From Bacteroides zhangwenhongii (GTDB taxonomy: Bacteria; Bacteroidota; Bacteroidia; Bacteroidales; Bacteroidaceae): a stretch of DNA of 64,000 bases. Position 1 is the stretch's first letter. The number at the start of each line of letters is the position of its first letter. The stretch is taken from assembly GCF_009193325.2 (NCBI RefSeq), contig NZ_CP059856.1, positions 1,798,001 to 1,862,000 of the forward strand, read 5' to 3'. The notes beneath the pieces were generated by a model, which was not told the DNA's origin, did not search any database, and saw nothing but the letters and a program-made list of their open reading frames with translations. The translations under genes and the position numbers were made by a program. Below, piece after piece: positions 61,151 through 64,000 of the stretch.

Positions 61151-62416
61151 CTAAAGTTCAATCGCTTCTTTGATTGATTCCACAATATAACGTACATCAC
61201 CATCCGTCACATAAGGACCCGCAGGTAGACAGAATCCAACCTTGAAAATATCCTCTTCCACCCCATTAGTATAGAAAGGAGCATCCGCATAAACCGGCTG
61301 CTTATGCATCGGCTTCCAGACAGGCCTGCATTCTATCCTCTTAGATAGCATGAATATACGTAATGCTTCCACATTCTCATTCGGCTGACAGTCAGTTATA
61401 GCACTATCTACGGCTTTAATCACACCAGCAGCACCACCCACAGCAGTCTTGATAACTTCCTTATAGGCATTCTCCTGCCCTACCACCTTCACTTCCGGAT
61501 CGATGGTAGCAGTACAAAGCCAGAAATTAGAATCATAGCGGGAATCAGCAGGTTGCTTGTGAATATGCACGCCCTCCACATCTGACAACAATTCTTCATA
61601 AAGTGCCTGCACATGCTTATGATGAGCAATATGAGCATCGGCAACGGTCATCTGACCGCGACCTATACCGGCACAGACATTACTCATGCGGTAATTATAA
61701 CCGATCGCAGTATGCTGATAGTAAGGATAAGCATCCCGAGCTTGGGTCGCATACCACATAATGGTATTCTTATCCTCTGCATTCCGGCAGATTAGGGCGC
61801 CACCACCCGATGTAGTAATCATCTTGTTACCATTGAAAGAAAGTACACCGAAACGACCGAAAGTGCCCAGCACCTTACCACCGAATTTGGAGCCAAATCC
61901 CTCAGCTGCATCCTCTACCACAGGAATATCATAACGATTGGCAATCTCCATAATGCGCTCGCAATCATAAGGCATACCATAAAGAGCCACAGGTACAATA
62001 GCCTTAGGCTTTTTACCGGTTTTTGCAATACGCTCTTTGATAGCCTCTTCAAGTAGTACAGGATCCATATTCCAGGTTTCTTTTTCCGAACCCACAAATA
62101 CCGGCTTTGCACCAAGATAAGTGATAGGATGTGAAGAAGCGCAGAAAGTGAAGGACTGCACTAATACTTCATCACCTGGCTGCACACCGCAGCCGATAAG
62201 AGCAAGGTGTACAGCGGCTGTACCGGCACTCAAAGCCACAACTTCATTTTCTCCTCCGACAAAGTTCTTGAGATCATTCTCAAACGCATTCACATTTGGT
62301 CCTAAAGGTACTACCCAATTGGTATCAAATGCTTCTTTTACATATTTCTGTTCAATCCCCTCCTCACTCATGTGAGCAAGGCAGAGGTAAATTGTTTTTT
62401 CAGGAATGTAACTCAT
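61151..62416 (-). CDS. DegT/DnrJ/EryC1-family aminotransferase
   Basis: A PLP-dependent enzyme that puts an amino group on a nucleotide-linked keto sugar. The 421-residue protein has the family's early YLCLAHMSEEGIEQKYVKEAFDTNWVVPLGPNV, then LSAGTAAVHLALIGCGVQPGDEVLVQSFTFCAS, VPVALYGMPYDCERI, VVEDAAEGFGSKF (Asp for PLP), and SFNGNKMITTSGGGAL with the PLP lysine. The C-terminus reads GFCLPAGPYVTDGDV. It belongs to the polysaccharide run and lies 34 bases after the ATP-grasp gene. Confidence 0.93.
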   Translation of the reverse strand: MSYIPEKTIYLCLAHMSEEGIEQKYVKEAFDTNWVVPLGPNVNAFENDLKNFVGGENEVVALSAGTAAVHLALIGCGVQPGDEVLVQSFTFCASSHPITYLGAKPVFVGSEKETWNMDPVLLEEAIKERIAKTGKKPKAIVPVALYGMPYDCERIMEIANRYDIPVVEDAAEGFGSKFGGKVLGTFGRFGVLSFNGNKMITTSGGGALICRNAEDKNTIMWYATQARDAYPYYQHTAIGYNYRMSNVCAGIGRGQMTVADAHIAHHKHVQALYEELLSDVEGVHIHKQPADSRYDSNFWLCTATIDPEVKVVGQENAYKEVIKTAVGGAAGVIKAVDSAITDCQPNENVEALRIFMLSKRIECRPVWKPMHKQPVYADAPFYTNGVEEDIFKVGFCLPAGPYVTDGDVRYIVESIKEAIEL

Positions 62417-62450
62417 AATCTTATACAGTGTTTATACCTTACAACTTTAA

Positions 62451-63458
62451 TCACTCTCCTACATTCAATAGAATATCACACTTTGAAAACATCTTACCAT
62501 ATTCTGGGAAAAAGATCTCATTGTTAACATCTTCACCTTTCACCCATGCAACAATAGCCTTAGGCATATTCACACCAGCCTCCTGTGAAAAAGGATAGCC
62601 ACCGCCAAAGCGGGGATTGAGTTCTAGTACATAGTACTCACCATCACGTTCCAGCACGTCACAATCAAGATTACCGATATGTTTCAAAGCCTTACCAATT
62701 GTAGCACCAATCTCACGAATCTTGACATTATCAACTGTGATAGCCTTATCGGTTTCACCACTACGCATAGCCAGCTTTTGCTTTACAGATACACCGCGAT
62801 ATTCACCTTTCAGGTCATTTGCAATATCCAAGCCATATTCTGGGCCTTTGATGACTTCCTGGATTAGCAAAAAGTTATCATCTACCGATGCAGTAGCCAA
62901 AATAGATTTCATCACCTTCTTACGATCAAGTTGATATACCATCTCAAGTTCCTCCAAGTCATCAACGAACTCTAGGCCAATAGAACCAGATCCCCAACGA
63001 GGCTTAAGAATAAGAGGAAACTTCAATTCACCAGCCTTTATAGCAGCCACCGCTTCGTTATAAGCTACATATGTCTTCGGAGTCCTTAGCCCAAGACTTT
63101 CAATAAAATGTGCAGTTTTATATTTATCAAAACAAACATCTATCACACTAGGGTCAGATACAATAACCTTCACTCCCAATGCTTCGAAATCTGCCTTACA
63201 TTTTGACAGAATGGGTAACTCCAAATCATTGAGCGATATAAGAATATCTATTTTTTGTTCCTTACATATCTCCAATGTCTTGGGTATATAATCTTCTGCA
63301 TATACACGAGGCACCTGAATCTTAACATCAGCAACCGTAAATGCGGGAGCACTTAACTGCATATCAGTAGCAACAATGTTGCCATCCTCTCCAATCACCT
63401 CCTTGAAGTATTTTAGCAGGTAACGACGACGACCTGCACAAGTAAACAGTATGTTCAT
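62451..63458 (-). CDS. ATP-grasp domain protein of a polysaccharide locus
   Basis: A 335-residue ligase of the ATP-grasp superfamily. The N-terminal pre-ATP-grasp domain begins MNILFTCAGRRRYLLKYFK. The grasp shows FPLILKPRWGSGSIGLEFVDD (ATP-binding lysine and glycine loop), FLLIQEVIKGPEYGLDIAND, and the Mg-binding block YVLELNPRFGGGYPFS. Such proteins join a carboxylate to an amine; in this locus an amino-acid or similar substituent on a sugar is likely. It is 3 bases after the decarboxylase-like gene, so they are probably co-translated. Confidence 0.88.
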   Translation of the reverse strand: MNILFTCAGRRRYLLKYFKEVIGEDGNIVATDMQLSAPAFTVADVKIQVPRVYAEDYIPKTLEICKEQKIDILISLNDLELPILSKCKADFEALGVKVIVSDPSVIDVCFDKYKTAHFIESLGLRTPKTYVAYNEAVAAIKAGELKFPLILKPRWGSGSIGLEFVDDLEELEMVYQLDRKKVMKSILATASVDDNFLLIQEVIKGPEYGLDIANDLKGEYRGVSVKQKLAMRSGETDKAITVDNVKIREIGATIGKALKHIGNLDCDVLERDGEYYVLELNPRFGGGYPFSQEAGVNMPKAIVAWVKGEDVNNEIFFPEYGKMFSKCDILLNVGE

Positions 63459-63461
63459 AAA

Positions 63462-64000
63462 CTATAGTGTATATAAAGTTACAACATCGTCAATTGTCTG
63501 CCGACGTCGCACTATAAAGGTTTTATCATCATTATCCGTGACACCTATTATAGGAGATATGAAATTTATGAAAGTCGGTGCAAGTACAATTGTGTATGCC
63601 CCCACACCATCAATCTTCACATAATCACCATATTCAATTCTTTCCGGAACCTCCACCTCCTTAAGAATCACATCTTTCTCCATACATGTAGAACCTACTA
63701 GGTTGGCAATATAAGTTTCATTACAACATTCTTTTGTATAGAATATATGAGGTAAATTGTTACTATGAAGTGTAGGCTTAACATCAAATACTGTTCCATC
63801 CGTCGTCAAGAACTTTTGTCCCGCAATATCTTTCACCTGAAAGATTTTTGAGACATAACTGAACACATTCGCTACCACAGATACTCCAGGCTCTATCACA
63901 ATAGTCGGCTGCACTTGCTTAAACCACTCATTTGATAAACAAGCATCCAAAATACAGTTGGCATAGTTCTCGTACTTTGGCTTGTTACTTACATCAATCC
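63462..64000 (-). CDS. Ornithine/diaminopimelate decarboxylase-like PLP enzyme, 5' part outside window
   Basis: The frame is open to the window's end and begins mid-protein (IDVSNKPKYENYANCILDACLSN). It contains PTIVIEPGVSVVANVFSYVSKIFQVK, the EPGxSVVA phosphate-binding block of fold-type III decarboxylases. The C-terminal beta domain follows with NLVGSTCMEKDVILKEVEVPERIEYGDYVKIDGVGAYTIVLAPTFI (active-site Cys, and the conserved GAY). A TTG at 63950 is not the true start. Together with the ATP-grasp gene it suggests making an amine and coupling it to a carboxylate; the substrate is unknown. Confidence 0.85.
   Translation of the reverse strand, partial: IDVSNKPKYENYANCILDACLSNEWFKQVQPTIVIEPGVSVVANVFSYVSKIFQVKDIAGQKFLTTDGTVFDVKPTLHSNNLPHIFYTKECCNETYIANLVGSTCMEKDVILKEVEVPERIEYGDYVKIDGVGAYTIVLAPTFINFISPIIGVTDNDDKTFIVRRRQTIDDVVTLYTL

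Overview
The window is chromosomal DNA from a Bacteroides species, most likely of the B. thetaiotaomicron / B. ovatus group. Signs of this are the Bacteroidota -7 box (TAnnTTTG) in front of many genes, weak Shine-Dalgarno signals, lipoproteins with acidic residues after the lipid cysteine, an Rnf complex, a strict-anaerobe thiamine operon with ThiH, and the VirE_N / DUF3987 / DUF4248 / HU-like / smalltalk / amidase cassette that sits beside Bacteroides capsule loci. The species is an inference; no rRNA or tRNA gene was seen.

Layout. 1-3.6 kb: the 5' part of a UvrD/PcrA helicase, a secreted protein with YD-like repeats, and superoxide dismutase with a clear terminator. 3.7-9.8 kb: a TPP riboswitch followed by thiS-thiE-thiG-thiC-thiH-thiF, then a second ThiE/TenI-like gene with its own promoter. 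9.9-18.3 kb: a small outer-membrane barrel, pyruvate phosphate dikinase, RlmD-type methyltransferase, a pseudouridine synthase, a lipoprotein and a B12-binding radical SAM protein. 18.3-23 kb (minus): a RavA/ViaA pair, a broken HigBA-type toxin-antitoxin remnant and an AAA ATPase. 23-44.9 kb is mainly housekeeping: map-rmuC; lepA with a sodium/proton antiporter; a winged-helix protein; mntH-xth and a redox protein; pheT-yebC-TSCPD; dnaB; ispE; galE; and the operon rseC-like-rnfB-C-D-G-E-A.

45.0-53.0 kb holds the most striking structure: five head-to-tail, nearly identical genes for proteins with an AAA-ATPase-like domain and a C-terminal PD-(D/E)XK nuclease-like domain. The copies are mosaics, sharing different variable blocks in different combinations, which points to recombination between them. 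Just upstream is a small gene whose two halves are joined by a -1 shift at a dnaX-type A AAA AAG heptamer.

53.5-64 kb is the edge of a capsule or surface-polysaccharide locus. The plus-strand primase/HU/amidase cassette is followed by a two-gene unit (AAA ATPase plus a small partner). The minus-strand polysaccharide genes come next: a PLP decarboxylase running off the window, an ATP-grasp protein, a DegT aminotransferase and an acyltransferase, with two decayed antitoxin genes among them. Four long intergenic palindromes of similar build are scattered through the housekeeping part.
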